A stretch of DNA of 64,000 nt from Niveispirillum sp. SYP-B3756 (lineage in GTDB: Bacteria > Pseudomonadota > Alphaproteobacteria > Azospirillales > Azospirillaceae), in assembly GCF_009495745.1 (NCBI RefSeq), contig NZ_WIDQ01000002.1, positions 372,001 to 436,000 of the forward strand, in the 5' to 3' direction. The notes under the pieces were generated by a model. The model was given only the letters and a program-made list of their open reading frames with translations, ran no database searches and was not told where the DNA came from. Numbering within the stretch: the first letter of the stretch is position 1; every line of letters starts with the position of its first letter. Positions 1-7,838 of this stretch are shown in pieces. The position numbers were made by a program, and so were the translations under genes.

Positions 1-197
1 ACCGTTTCGCCTTGTCTGTAGAAAATGAGGTCGATCTGCGGGCGGCTGTCATTGTCAGCCGGCATATCGAGAAACATTGCCGGGATTTTGAGCTGCTGCT
101 TTCGCCCTGGGACGGCAACCGGCTGATGGAGACGATACAGGCGCAGGGGCAGATGGGGGAGCCATCGCCCCTGCGCCGGCGCAAGGAACCGGACTGA
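1..197 (+). CDS. C-terminal end of an unidentified protein (partial)
   Basis: An open frame runs in from the left edge and stops with TGA at 195-197, leaving about 64 residues. The tail has an amphipathic stretch (VDLRAAVIVSRHIEKHC) followed by a Pro/Arg/Lys-rich, charged end. The frame stays open to the window edge and base composition is coding-like, so this is best read as the 3' end of a longer gene and not as a 61-residue gene starting at the TTG at position 12. I do not recognise the family and assign no function. Confidence 0.5.
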   Translation, partial: RFALSVENEVDLRAAVIVSRHIEKHCRDFELLLSPWDGNRLMETIQAQGQMGEPSPLRRRKEPD

Positions 198-214
198 ACC
201 TTGCCGGGCCGCCC

Positions 215-487
215 TTACTGATCGTCGCCGCCACTGCGGTCATTGGCGATATCGTCGGCCAGTTCCGCCGCCATTTCGGCGAACAGGTCGGCATCGGCCT
301 GCACGCCATTGGCTTCGCAGATGCGCATGAAGACGCGATAGCCGTGCAGAATCGCCACATCCATGGCCGCCTGATCGCCTTCTTCGCTGTAGCGATCCTT
401 GATGCCCTGTTCTTCCAGCGTGCCGAGCACATCCATCTCGGCGGCTTTCAGGACGGCTTCCATCGCCTGCTTGTGAAGACTGGACAT
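215..487 (-). CDS. Small acidic hypothetical protein (90 aa)
   Basis: A 90-residue, strongly acidic and probably all-helical protein: begins MSSLHKQAMEAVLKAAEMDV and ends in Asp/Gly residues. It has no signal peptide, membrane segment or cysteine motif, so it is probably cytosolic. It lies tail to tail with the partial gene at the left edge and downstream of infA on the same strand, with a 146-bp gap that makes co-transcription uncertain. The ATG at 485-487 is preceded on the minus strand by a GGGGAATAT stretch that could serve as ribosome binding site. The family is not recognised. Confidence 0.6.
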   Translation of the reverse strand: MSSLHKQAMEAVLKAAEMDVLGTLEEQGIKDRYSEEGDQAAMDVAILHGYRVFMRICEANGVQADADLFAEMAAELADDIANDRSGGDDQ

Positions 488-633
488 GATATTCCCCGTG
501 AACCAATAGAAACGCGGCCGCGCCCCGTCCCCGGAGCATCGGCCGCCAGCAGATAATCAATAGCAGTTTTGTGACCGTATGACCGCTGAAGGCTTTTCAG
601 TGCAGCTAGGCACTGCCTTCAACGGTTGCCCGG

Positions 634-921
634 TCAGTGGCGGCGCGGGCCACCCGGACGGCGCGGCGGGCCACCGGCGGGCGGCGGGCCGCCGGCGCGT
701 TCATCCTTGTGACGGAAGGTAATGCGCCCCTTATTGAGGTCGTAGGGGGTCATTTCCACCGTCACCCGGTCACCCGCCAGGGTGCGGATGCGGCTTTTAC
801 GCATTTTGCCGGCCGTATAGGCGATGATCTCGTGGCCATTTTCCAGCGTCACGCGGAAACGGCCATCCGGCAGGGCTTCCTGAACAGTGCCCTCAAACTC
901 AATGAACTCTTCTTTGGCCAT
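634..921 (-). CDS. infA: Translation initiation factor IF-1
   Basis: IF-1 binds the A site of the 30S subunit during initiation. The first ~72 residues are a standard S1/OB-fold IF-1: [20 protein letters not shown] at the start and motifs [19 protein letters not shown] and [17 protein letters not shown]. The ATG at 919-921 is chosen because a GGAGAG ribosome binding site lies about 6 nt upstream and because the family starts exactly here, although the frame is open further upstream. Unusually, about 23 residues of Gly/Pro/Arg-rich tail follow the normal IF-1 end, giving 95 residues against the usual ~72. The core identification is firm; the role of the tail is unknown. Confidence 0.95.
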   Translation of the reverse strand: MAKEEFIEFEGTVQEALPDGRFRVTLENGHEIIAYTAGKMRKSRIRTLAGDRVTVEMTPYDLNKGRITFRHKDERAGGPPPAGGPPRRPGGPRRH

Positions 922-1082
922 CTGGCCTCTCCTTGCAACGGCGGTGGCGGTACTGAACGGGCCGCTGCCGCCTGTCTGATCCATGTACAAAGCCAATCAG
1001 GGCGCGCAGGCTCCCCGCCTGTGCACCCTTTGCGAAGGGCTTCCATTACGTTGTCCTGGCGCCGGCCCGGGGCCGGACCGCA

Positions 1083-1289
1083 TCAGTTACGCAGGTTGAG
1101 CGCCACCGTCTTGCCGGTGCGCCGGTCCTTCTCCACGTCGAACTGCAGCCACTGGCCTTCCTTCAAGGTCGCCAGACCGATGCGCTGAACGGACGAGATA
1201 TGGACGAAAATATCAGGGCTGCCATCTTCCGGCGTGATGAAGCCATAACCCTTGATGCTGTTGAACCATTTGACCGTGCCCGCGGGCAT
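1083..1289 (-). CDS. Cold-shock protein (CspA family)
   Basis: A 68-residue single cold-shock domain that should bind single-stranded RNA/DNA as an RNA chaperone. The RNP1-type motif [11 protein letters not shown] and the RNP2-type motif DIFVHISSV are present, with the opening [11 protein letters not shown] typical of the family. I take the ATG at 1287-1289: a GGGGAGA ribosome binding site lies ~10 nt upstream, whereas the TTG three codons earlier abuts that site and could not use it. It sits between infA and a solute-binding protein gene, all on the minus strand. Whether it is cold-induced cannot be read from the sequence. Confidence 0.93.
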   Translation of the reverse strand: MPAGTVKWFNSIKGYGFITPEDGSPDIFVHISSVQRIGLATLKEGQWLQFDVEKDRRTGKTVALNLRN

Positions 1290-1460
1290 TTTTGGCAATC
1301 TCCCCTTGAGGTTCCCGACTGTCGGCTACAGCGGGAACGGGGCCGGTTGCCATGCCGGCCGGTCCAGAAGCAGGAACGACGGCGGCAAGATGGCGCTTTG
1401 GCCGGCCGAATGCAAGCGGTCGGCCTGTCATGGCACCCATCGGCAGCGCCATTCTCCCCT

Positions 1461-3050
1461 TCAACGCATGCGGGCCGGCGTTGCCACCAGCGGCATCACA
1501 TTGGCGGCAAGGGTCAGCCCGTCCGGCTGGTCCAGATATCCCAGATCGGCATTCATTGCCCAGGAACGGGCGATGTGCAGCAAGGGGATGGTCGGCAGTT
1601 CCCGCATCACCAGGGTGCTGATCTGGCGCGTCAGGGCGGCGCGCTCCGTCTTGTCTTCCGTCGCCATCGCCCGTTCCACCAGCCCATCCAGCTCGGCGTT
1701 GGAATAGCCCTGGAAATTCCCGGCCCCTGCCCCCCGTGCCGAATCACGGGTCACCAGCGTATCGCGCGTCTGCTGAGCCAGATCGCCATCGAACATGACA
1801 CGTCCGATCATCATCATGTCGAAATCGCCCGATTCCAGCAGCCCGGGCAGCGCTTCAGACGGAACATCGCGGATATCAACCTGGACCCCGGCCAGCCGCA
1901 GGTAGCGGGCCACCCCGTCCGCCACCCGGCGGAAGGTGGGGGGCGTGGTGATTTCCAGTTTTTGCGGCAGGCGGGTGCCCGGCGGTGGGGTGGGCAGCTC
2001 CTCCCGCAAGCCAGGATAGGCCGGGTCATCCGGTGGCAGGGGCTGGAACGCTGGCAAGGCCAGCCCGCCCATCAGCCGGTCCGCCAGCCCGCGTCGGTCA
2101 ATGGCGGCGGAAATCGCCTGGCGGACGGCGGCACTGTCCAGGCTGACAGCACCCGTGCGTTTGCGCGTGTTGGGCAGTAGGAACAGAGTACGGCTGATAC
2201 CGCCGGTGACGATCCTGGTATGGGGATGCTGGTCGAAGAAGCTGGTGCTTTCCAGCGGCGGGCGGTTGATGATGTCCACCTTGCGGCTGATCACCGCCCG
2301 GGCCCGCTCCGCCCCCTCAGGAATGGCGGTCATTTCCACGCGATCCCAGTCGGGCGGTTCCCCCCAATATCCCGGATAGCGTTGCAGAAGGGCCGAAACG
2401 CCCGCCTTGAACCCGGTCAGGCGATAGGGGCCGCTGCCCGGAACACGCCCAGCGTTGAAATCCGCTGGCTTGTATTGGTCCGTCGGCGGGCAGCTTTCCG
2501 CTGCATAATCCCCCCGCCAGCCCGGCGGCGCGCCGATGATGGCCAGACGCGACAGCTGGCGGGGCAGGTTGGACATGGGGCTGCGCGTGTCGATCTGCAC
2601 CCGGTTCTGTCCCGGCGCCTCTGTTCTCACGATATTATAGATCAGCCCCTGCAACTGGCCCTCCAGACGGGCCAGCCGGCAGAAGGTGAAGGCCAGATCC
2701 GCCGGTCCCAGTGGATGGCCATCATGGAAGCGCACATCGCTGCGCAGCGTAAAGCTCCAGCGGGTCGGTCCTTCGCGTCGCCATTCCTGCGCCAGGACGG
2801 GTTTGATCCGGTCGCCGCCGTCCCACATCACCAGCGATTCGAAGATGTGGAAGGCCAGCGCATGGCTGGAGGGGGCGGCGATGGCTTGTGGATCGGCGCT
2901 GGCCGCAACGAAATCCAAACCGATGCGTAGAGATGTCGCTGCGCTGGTGCCAAAGGCGGGCAATGCTGCCAAAAGGCTGATGAAGACCAGCAGAAGCTGG
3001 TCTATACGGCTGGTCTTTCCTGGCATGGCCGGATATTGCATCCTCCCCAT
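1461..3050 (-). CDS. ABC transporter substrate-binding protein, peptide/nickel (SBP family 5) type
   Basis: A 529-residue exported solute-binding protein. An N-terminal hydrophobic segment (IDQLLLVFISLLAALPAFG, then SAATS) is a signal peptide; there is no lipobox cysteine, so the protein should be periplasmic. Family 5 traits are the opening LRIGLDF, the FESLVMWDGGDRIKPVLAQEW stretch and the FTLRSDVRFHDGHPLGPADL motif, which place it with oligopeptide/dipeptide binding proteins. No permease or ATPase genes adjoin, so the ligand and partner transporter are unknown. The start is uncertain: ATGs at 3050, 3041 and 3026 are all in frame before the signal peptide, and the GGGGAGG site overlaps the first of them. 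Confidence 0.88.
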   Translation of the reverse strand: MGRMQYPAMPGKTSRIDQLLLVFISLLAALPAFGTSAATSLRIGLDFVAASADPQAIAAPSSHALAFHIFESLVMWDGGDRIKPVLAQEWRREGPTRWSFTLRSDVRFHDGHPLGPADLAFTFCRLARLEGQLQGLIYNIVRTEAPGQNRVQIDTRSPMSNLPRQLSRLAIIGAPPGWRGDYAAESCPPTDQYKPADFNAGRVPGSGPYRLTGFKAGVSALLQRYPGYWGEPPDWDRVEMTAIPEGAERARAVISRKVDIINRPPLESTSFFDQHPHTRIVTGGISRTLFLLPNTRKRTGAVSLDSAAVRQAISAAIDRRGLADRLMGGLALPAFQPLPPDDPAYPGLREELPTPPPGTRLPQKLEITTPPTFRRVADGVARYLRLAGVQVDIRDVPSEALPGLLESGDFDMMMIGRVMFDGDLAQQTRDTLVTRDSARGAGAGNFQGYSNAELDGLVERAMATEDKTERAALTRQISTLVMRELPTIPLLHIARSWAMNADLGYLDQPDGLTLAANVMPLVATPARMR

Positions 3051-3096
3051 TTACGATCATGACTTGTATTGGGGTGCTGTGCCAGTGACGTAAACG

Positions 3097-4659
3097 TTAA
3101 CCGTTGGTGCCAAACAGGTCCGGCCCATTTTCCGCGGCTGCCATCATGTCGGCCGGGTCGGGTGCATGGGGATCGCCGGCGGCCGTCTGGCAGCCCAGAT
3201 GTGGCAGGGCGATGGCCCGCATTCCGCCCAGCAGCGTCCGCTGCACAATGACGCCGCGCTGTTCCATATAAGAGAGCAGGCGCCGCGCCCGGCCGGGGGA
3301 GCGGCTGCCGCAGGCCCGCGCCACCTCTGCATCAGACGGGCAGGGCGCCTTGGCAATGGCGGCGCGGGCCAGCAGCAGGAAGACCCCCTGCATATCCTCG
3401 GGCAGGCCGGAGGCTGCTTCCTCCGCCTGGGCCCATTCCGGCTGGTCGGTGCCGCCGGCATCCACCCCGGCGCGGATCACCGACAGGCGACGGCGAAAGC
3501 CCGGCATATCCAGGGCTTCCCCGCGCAGTCGGTGAATGCGGCAGCGGACCAGGAAATCCTGATACAGCACGGCATCGGTGCGGAAGGCGGCCTCTGGGTC
3601 GGCCAGCACCTCGCGCAGCACCTCATCCAGCCGCTGCTCCATCTCCTCCGCCGAAAGGGCGGGCGGTTCCGGGTTGGCGGCGGCATTGGCGGCGATTTCC
3701 GCCTGGCGCTGCCCGGCCAGCCGCAGGGCGGCGTTGATGTCGGGGGCGGCCTGCGGCGGCGGGCGCTTGGCCACGGGCATGGGCGTCGGGGCGAACAGCT
3801 CATCCGCCGTCGGGGTCAGGATCAGGTCGCGGGCGTCGGCGGGCGGCTGATCGGGCAGGGGCATCAGCTTGGGGCTGCCGCCCCGCCCGGCCGTTTCCAC
3901 CACCCCGATTCGTACCGGCAGCGGCCGGCGCGACAGGGCCGGGCCCAGGGCCACGAAATGGCCGCGCTGCAAGTCGCGGAACATTTCCGCCTGCCGGCGT
4001 TCCATGCCCAGCAGGTCGGCGGCGCGCGCCATGTCGATATCCAGGAAGGTGCGGCCCATCAGGAAGTTGCTGGCCTCCGCCGCCACATTCTTGGCCAGCT
4101 TGGCCAGGCGCTGGGTGGCGATGATGCCGGCCAGTCCGCGCTTGCGGCCCCGGCACATCAGGTTGGTCATGGCGCCCAGGCTGATCTTGCGCGCCTCGTC
4201 CGATACTTCACCAGCGGCGGCAGGCGCGAAGAGCTGGGCCTCGTCCACCACCACCAGCATCGGATACCAGTAATCGCGCTCTGCATCGAACAGCCCACCC
4301 AGGAAGGCGGCGGCCAGACGCATCTGCGCCTCGATATCCGCCCCCTCCAGGCTCAGCACCACGGAGACACGGTGCTGGCGCACGCGGGCGGCCACCCGTT
4401 GCAAGGAGACCTCCGTATGGTCGGCGGCCTCCACCACCACATGGCCGTATTTCTCGGCCAGGGTGACGAAATCCCCTTCCGGGTCGATGACGCATTGCTG
4501 CACCCAAGGCGCGCTCTGTTCCAGCAGGCGGCGCAGCAGGTGCGACTTGCCGGAACCGGAGTTGCCCTGCACCAGCAGGCGGGTGGCCAGCAATTCCTCC
4601 AGGTCGAGCAGTGCCGGGCGGTTTTCCGCCGTCAAACCCATGTCGATGCCGACCTGCAT
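3097..4659 (-). CDS. HerA/FtsK-like ATPase (helicase HerA central-domain family)
   Basis: A 520-residue P-loop ATPase. The Walker A is GNSGSGKS (residues 32-39) and the Walker B is MLVVVDEAQLF (D139, E140). A CRGRKRG segment followed by GIIATQRLAKL matches the sensor and arginine region of the HerA/DUF87 group, and the C-terminal half is a less conserved Ala/Pro-rich region with a possible winged-helix-like segment near the end. There are no membrane segments, so it is probably a cytosolic DNA-translocating or remodelling ATPase. No NurA-like nuclease lies next to it. It shares a strand with fliP-fliO but is separated by ~217 bp containing hairpins and a G-rich tract, so it is not clearly part of that operon. 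Family assignment is good; the role is unknown. Confidence 0.82.
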   Translation of the reverse strand: MQVGIDMGLTAENRPALLDLEELLATRLLVQGNSGSGKSHLLRRLLEQSAPWVQQCVIDPEGDFVTLAEKYGHVVVEAADHTEVSLQRVAARVRQHRVSVVLSLEGADIEAQMRLAAAFLGGLFDAERDYWYPMLVVVDEAQLFAPAAAGEVSDEARKISLGAMTNLMCRGRKRGLAGIIATQRLAKLAKNVAAEASNFLMGRTFLDIDMARAADLLGMERRQAEMFRDLQRGHFVALGPALSRRPLPVRIGVVETAGRGGSPKLMPLPDQPPADARDLILTPTADELFAPTPMPVAKRPPPQAAPDINAALRLAGQRQAEIAANAAANPEPPALSAEEMEQRLDEVLREVLADPEAAFRTDAVLYQDFLVRCRIHRLRGEALDMPGFRRRLSVIRAGVDAGGTDQPEWAQAEEAASGLPEDMQGVFLLLARAAIAKAPCPSDAEVARACGSRSPGRARRLLSYMEQRGVIVQRTLLGGMRAIALPHLGCQTAAGDPHAPDPADMMAAAENGPDLFGTNG

Positions 4660-4696
4660 CCGCCCATCACTCCGTCAGTTCCGTTCGAAGCGGCCT

Positions 4697-4743
4697 ATCT
4701 GGAGCCGGCTTTCGTTAAGCTGAAAATAGAGCCGGCTCCAGAT
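4697..4743. repeat. 14-bp inverted repeat (hairpin) upstream of the HerA-like gene
   Basis: Arms at 4697-4710 and 4730-4743 are perfect reverse complements (ATCTGGAGCCGGCT / AGCCGGCTCCAGAT) around a 19-nt loop. A second nested hairpin lies at about 4757-4793 with GAGCGG/CCGCTC arms and an inner CGCC/GGCG stem. The hairpin has no T-run on either side, so it could be a rho-independent-like stop for fliP, a 5' leader structure of the ATPase gene, or a REP-like element. Confidence 0.6.
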
Positions 4744-4810
4744 CGAGTCTGTCCGCGAGCGGCTTCACGCCTGAAGGCGACCCGCTCTATAGCGCAGGAA
4801 GGCCGCCGAC

Positions 4811-4843
4811 GGGGAGGGGGCGTTGGGGGAGGGGGGCGGGGGG
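4811..4843 (+). other. G-rich tract with G-quadruplex potential
   Basis: Five runs of four to six consecutive G (GGGG, GGGGG, GGGGG, GGGGGG, GGGGGG) are separated by loops of one to four bases between 4811 and 4843. This satisfies the usual four-run G-quadruplex pattern with short loops on the plus strand. It lies just past the fliP stop codon and upstream of the HerA-like gene, both read from the minus strand, so the transcript itself would be C-rich. Function unknown. Confidence 0.55.
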
Positions 4844-4876
4844 CAGGGTTGTGCCGGCCATGGGGCGGACGATCTT

Positions 4877-5629
4877 CTACCCGAAGCTCTGCACCAGACT
4901 GCCCACCACCAGATACCAGCCATCGATCAACACGAAGAAGATCAGCTTGAAAGGCAGGGCGATCATGGCCGGCGGCAACATCATCATGCCCATCGACATC
5001 AGCACCGATGAGACCACCATATCGATGATCAGGAAGGGCACGAAGATCAGAAAGCCGATCTCGAAGGAGCGCTTCAGCTCTGTCAGCATGAAGGCGGGGA
5101 TCAGCACATGGATGGGCACATCCTTTGGCGCCGCCACCGGCGGGGTCTTGGATATATCCATGAAAAGCTGCAAATCGCGCTCCCGCACATGGCTGGTCAT
5201 GAAGGCATGGAACGGTTCAACGGCGCGCTTGAACGCCGTCATCTCGTCCACCTCCTCATTCATCAGCGGCACGATGCCGTTCTGATAGGAGGCCTGCAGG
5301 GTCGGCGCCATGATGAAGAAGGTCAGGAACATGGCCAGACTGACCAGCACCTGATTGGGTGGCACCTGCATCGTGCCCATGGCGGAGCGCAGGAAGCTCA
5401 GCACAATGGTGATGCGCACGAAACAGGTCATCATGATCAGGATGCTGGGCGCCAGTGACAGCACCGTCAGCAGGGCGACAAACTGGATGATGCGGCCGGT
5501 GCTGCTGGGCCCGTCGCCCATATCCAGCGAGAAGCTTTGTGCGGCCGCCGGCAGGACCGCCAGCAGCAAAGCGGGCAGGGCCAGGGCTAGCCCGCGCAGC
5601 AGGCGCGGCATCGTTGAGAAAAGGCTCAT
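4877..5629 (-). CDS. fliP: Flagellar type III export gate protein FliP
   Basis: FliP forms, with FliQ and FliR, the export gate of the flagellar type III secretion apparatus in the inner membrane. The 250-residue protein has a cleavable-looking signal peptide (LALALPALLLAVLPAAAQ), as is normal for FliP, then four hydrophobic segments. Diagnostic motifs are SLAPSILIMMTCFVRITIVL, FLTFFIMAP and IPAFMLTELKRSFEIGF in the C-terminal half. The start overlaps fliO by 4 bp, so the two are translationally coupled. It is the last gene of the four-gene minus-strand flagellar operon; FliQ and FliR are encoded in the divergent operon to the right. Confidence 0.97.
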   Translation of the reverse strand: MSLFSTMPRLLRGLALALPALLLAVLPAAAQSFSLDMGDGPSSTGRIIQFVALLTVLSLAPSILIMMTCFVRITIVLSFLRSAMGTMQVPPNQVLVSLAMFLTFFIMAPTLQASYQNGIVPLMNEEVDEMTAFKRAVEPFHAFMTSHVRERDLQLFMDISKTPPVAAPKDVPIHVLIPAFMLTELKRSFEIGFLIFVPFLIIDMVVSSVLMSMGMMMLPPAMIALPFKLIFFVLIDGWYLVVGSLVQSFG

Positions 5630-5976
5630 GCGCCTTCCCCCGGACCACGTTTCAGCAGGGAGAGGAAACTGGGTGTCGGGGCGGGGGCGGCTGTCTCAGC
5701 CACAGCAGGTGGAATGATACCCGTTTCCACCACCCGGTCATCCCCCATGCCCAGCAACAGCAGATGCTCCACCCCGTCGCGCTTCACCAGCACCAGCCGG
5801 CGGCGCGCATCCAGCGGCAGTACCTCCACCAGGCCCAGCCGGCGGGCTGCACCCCGGCGCTGCACCGGCAGGCCGGCATTGGGGCCGAAGCGCCGCAGCA
5901 GAAAGCCGAACAGCCCGATCAGGGCCAGCACGAAGACCAGGGCCGCGACAAAGCGGATGTAACTATCCCCGTCCAT
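5626..5976 (-). CDS. fliO: Flagellar biosynthesis protein FliO
   Basis: FliO assists assembly of FliP into the export gate. This 116-residue protein has one N-terminal transmembrane helix (FVAALVFVLALIGLFGFLL) followed by a small cytoplasmic domain with LGLVEVLPLDARRRLVLVKRDG and HLLLLG, the usual FliO core. The C-terminus is Pro/Ala-rich. The gene overlaps fliP by 4 bp and follows a small gene with a 2-bp gap. Position directly before fliP supports the call, which would be weak on sequence alone because FliO is poorly conserved. Confidence 0.9.
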   Translation of the reverse strand: MDGDSYIRFVAALVFVLALIGLFGFLLRRFGPNAGLPVQRRGAARRLGLVEVLPLDARRRLVLVKRDGVEHLLLLGMGDDRVVETGIIPPAVAETAAPAPTPSFLSLLKRGPGEGA

Positions 5977-5978
5977 GC

Positions 5979-6314
5979 TCAGCCTTCCTCGCTGCGGCGA
6001 TAGGCGGCGGCGGCACGGATACGGGTGGAGTGGGTTTCCGTACCCCCCAGCTTGTCGCCATGTACCTCCTTCAGGGCCATGGCCAGCCCCTCCAGACCCA
6101 GCATCACCTTTTCCAGTTGTGGCAACAGGGCGCGGGCCTGATCGGGTGGCAGGCCCAGGGCGGCATCCAAGATCGGCTTTACCTCTCGCTCCAGTCCCGC
6201 CAGTTCCACCATGTCGCCGCTGCGCACATTGGCGGCACTGGCGGTCAACAAGGCATCCAGGCTGGCCAGCGTGTCGGCGATATCGGCGGCGGCAGGGGGC
6301 AGGGGTATGGTCAT
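5979..6314 (-). CDS. Small helical protein in the fliOP operon, possibly a FlgN/FliT-like export chaperone
   Basis: A 111-residue protein with no signal peptide or membrane segment, predicted to be mainly alpha-helical (LASLDALLTASAANVRSG, ELAGLEREVKPILDAALGL, LEKVMLGLEGLAMALKEV). Size and helical pattern resemble the FlgN/FliT class of flagellar export chaperones, but I see no signature that proves it. It overlaps the upstream flhB-like gene by 4 bp and lies 2 bp before fliO, so it is certainly part of the flagellar transcription unit. The role is inferred from context only. Confidence 0.75.
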   Translation of the reverse strand: MTIPLPPAAADIADTLASLDALLTASAANVRSGDMVELAGLEREVKPILDAALGLPPDQARALLPQLEKVMLGLEGLAMALKEVHGDKLGGTETHSTRIRAAAAYRRSEEG

Positions 6315-6643
6315 GCTGGCGGTCTTACAGGATCATCGGGGCCGGTGGAAGGGCCGGCCGCAGCCGGCCCGCCATTGGCGCGGTAAACATAGGCAAGAAT
6401 TTCCGCCACGGCGGCAATCGCCTCAATAGGGATTTCGCTTTCCACATCCACGGCGGCAAGAATTTCCGCCAGATCGGCATCGGTGCGCACCTTCACCCCA
6501 TGGGCGAAAGCCAGTTCCAGGATCTGTTCCGCCACCGCGCCATGCCCGCTGGCCACAATGCGCGGCAGGGCCGGATCGCCAGCCTGATGGCGCAGGGCGA
6601 CGGCGACCTGTCGTTTCTGCCTGGGTTCTTCGGTATCGGCCAA
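6311..6643 (-). CDS. FlhB cytoplasmic-domain homolog (stand-alone, FhlB-like)
   Basis: About 110 residues that correspond only to the cytoplasmic C-terminal part of FlhB/YscU export switch proteins: VAVALRHQAGDPALPRIVAS, then AVAEQILELAFAHGVKVRTD, DLAEILAAVDVESEIPIEAI and an end helix IAAVAEILAYVYRANG. The NPTH autocleavage motif and the four membrane helices are missing, so this corresponds to the portion after the cleavage site. Only TTG starts are available; I use the TTG at 6643 because GGGAAG lies 7 nt upstream and the family begins nearby, but in-frame TTGs up to 6688 are possible. It is the first gene of the minus-strand fliOP operon, divergent from flgB. Confidence 0.85.
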   Translation of the reverse strand: MADTEEPRQKRQVAVALRHQAGDPALPRIVASGHGAVAEQILELAFAHGVKVRTDADLAEILAAVDVESEIPIEAIAAVAEILAYVYRANGGPAAAGPSTGPDDPVRPPA

Positions 6644-6701
6644 CGGCAAGCTTCCCGGCAAGGGAGGACAAAAAGGATACAGAGGCAACAGGATAACAGA
6701 A

Positions 6702-6727
6702 TGGCCGGCCCCGCGACAGGCCGGCCA
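6702..6727. repeat. 9-bp inverted repeat in the divergent flagellar promoter region
   Basis: TGGCCGGCC at 6702-6710 is the exact reverse complement of GGCCGGCCA at 6719-6727, with an 8-nt loop. It lies in the 277-bp interval between the flhB-like gene (minus) and flgB (plus), where promoters for both operons must sit. It may be an operator or a 5' leader hairpin; no promoter consensus could be assigned with confidence in this interval. Confidence 0.4.
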
Positions 6728-6920
6728 GCGGCATTTGCGCTTTATTAACCGTGGGGTTGGAGTATGGTGATGAGGTGAGGTGTGAAGGGTGCCAACCCCT
6801 TGCCCCCATCGGCCGGCATATGAAGATGCGGCCAGCCTGCCAGAATGGCGCGTTTTTTGCTTCTTGTTCTGTCAGGCATGTGATGTCCGGCCCGGTGGGT
6901 CGACGAATGGGGATTGGATC

Positions 6921-7325
6921 ATGGATCTGGGCGATACCGGCTTGTTCCGCATGATGAACGACAAGATGGCCTGGCATAACCAGCGCCAGGAAGTCTTGTC
7001 GCAAAACGTGGCCAATGCCGACACGCCGCATTTCCAGGCCAGCGATCTGACCGCTTTCGACTTCAAGAAGCAACTGCGTGCGCATCAGCAAATGGGTCTG
7101 GCTGGCAGCAAGCAGGGGCATCTGGCCAGCACATTGCCGCAGCAGGGGCCGTTCCAGGCCGATAAGGAGCGAACCCCTTATGAAACGGCGCCCGACGGCA
7201 ATGGCGTGGTGCTGGAAGAGCAGATGTTGAAGATCGGCCAGAATGCGCTGGAATACCAGACGGTGACCAATCTGTACCGCAAGCAGGTGGGGATGCTGCG
7301 CACCGCCATGACGGCGCCGCGCTGA
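6921..7325 (+). CDS. flgB: Flagellar basal-body rod protein FlgB
   Basis: FlgB is a proximal rod subunit of the flagellar basal body. The 134-residue protein has the family pattern: helical N-terminus MDLGDTGLFRMMNDKMAWHN, then RQEVLSQNVANADTPHFQASDL, a variable centre and a C-terminal helical segment ENQ-like (LEEQMLKIGQNALEYQTVTNLYRKQVGMLRTAM). The ATG at 6921 is chosen because the family starts here and GGGGA lies 7 nt upstream, though the frame is open further left. It is the first gene of the plus-strand operon flgB-flgC-fliE-fliQ-fliR-flhB. Confidence 0.96.
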   Translation: MDLGDTGLFRMMNDKMAWHNQRQEVLSQNVANADTPHFQASDLTAFDFKKQLRAHQQMGLAGSKQGHLASTLPQQGPFQADKERTPYETAPDGNGVVLEEQMLKIGQNALEYQTVTNLYRKQVGMLRTAMTAPR

Positions 7326-7354
7326 TCGGCCTGACGCGATAGGGGAGGGATAAG

Positions 7355-7768
7355 ATGGACCTGATGAATTCCATGGCCTTGTCGGCCGCCGGCATGAAGG
7401 TGCAGGGCACGCGCCTGCGCATCATTTCCGAAAATCTGGCCAATGCCAATTCCACCGCCCCCTCGCCGGGCGATCTGCCTTATCGCCGCAAGGTGGTGCT
7501 GTTCCAGAATGCGCTGGACAAGGAAATCGGCGTTGAAAAGGTCAAGGTGAAGAAGATCGATGTGGATCGCAGCGATTTTCCCCGTCGCTATGATCCGGGC
7601 CACCCCTCCGCCGATGCCGATGGTTATGTGCTGACGCCCAACGTCAATTCGCTGATCGAAGCATCGGACATGCGGGAGGCCCAGCGCTCCTATGAGGCCA
7701 ATCTCAATACCATCGACGCCACGCGCCAGATGATCATGCGCACCGTCGATCTGCTGCGTGCCAACTGA
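7355..7768 (+). CDS. flgC: Flagellar basal-body rod protein FlgC
   Basis: FlgC is a proximal rod subunit that assembles next to FlgB. The 137-residue protein shows the canonical N-terminal MALSAAGMKVQGTRLRIISENLANANS motif region and the C-terminal SYEANLNTIDATRQMIMRTVDLL helix. A strong GGGGAGGG ribosome binding site precedes the ATG, and the gap to flgB is only 29 bp. Length and motifs are normal for the family. Confidence 0.97.
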   Translation: MDLMNSMALSAAGMKVQGTRLRIISENLANANSTAPSPGDLPYRRKVVLFQNALDKEIGVEKVKVKKIDVDRSDFPRRYDPGHPSADADGYVLTPNVNSLIEASDMREAQRSYEANLNTIDATRQMIMRTVDLLRAN

Positions 7769-7838
7769 GTTCCCCCTGTCCTGAGAGGCCGGGCGGCCGC
7801 AACGCTGTCCGTACCCGTGAGAAAGCCGGATTACCGCC

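Noticed and set aside
12-197. Complete 61-residue gene starting at TTG 12
   Set aside because: The frame is open to the window edge and no ribosome binding site is visible, so a truncated longer gene is more likely.
3166-4950. 594-codon open frame on the plus strand
   Set aside because: It is antisense to the HerA-like ATPase gene, rich in His/Gln/Gly/Arg and has no domain pattern; a common shadow in GC-rich DNA.
6787-6803. Sigma-54 type -24/-12 promoter upstream of flgB (GG...TTGC)
   Set aside because: The GG and GC elements are separated by 12 and not 10 bases, and the flanking consensus does not fit.
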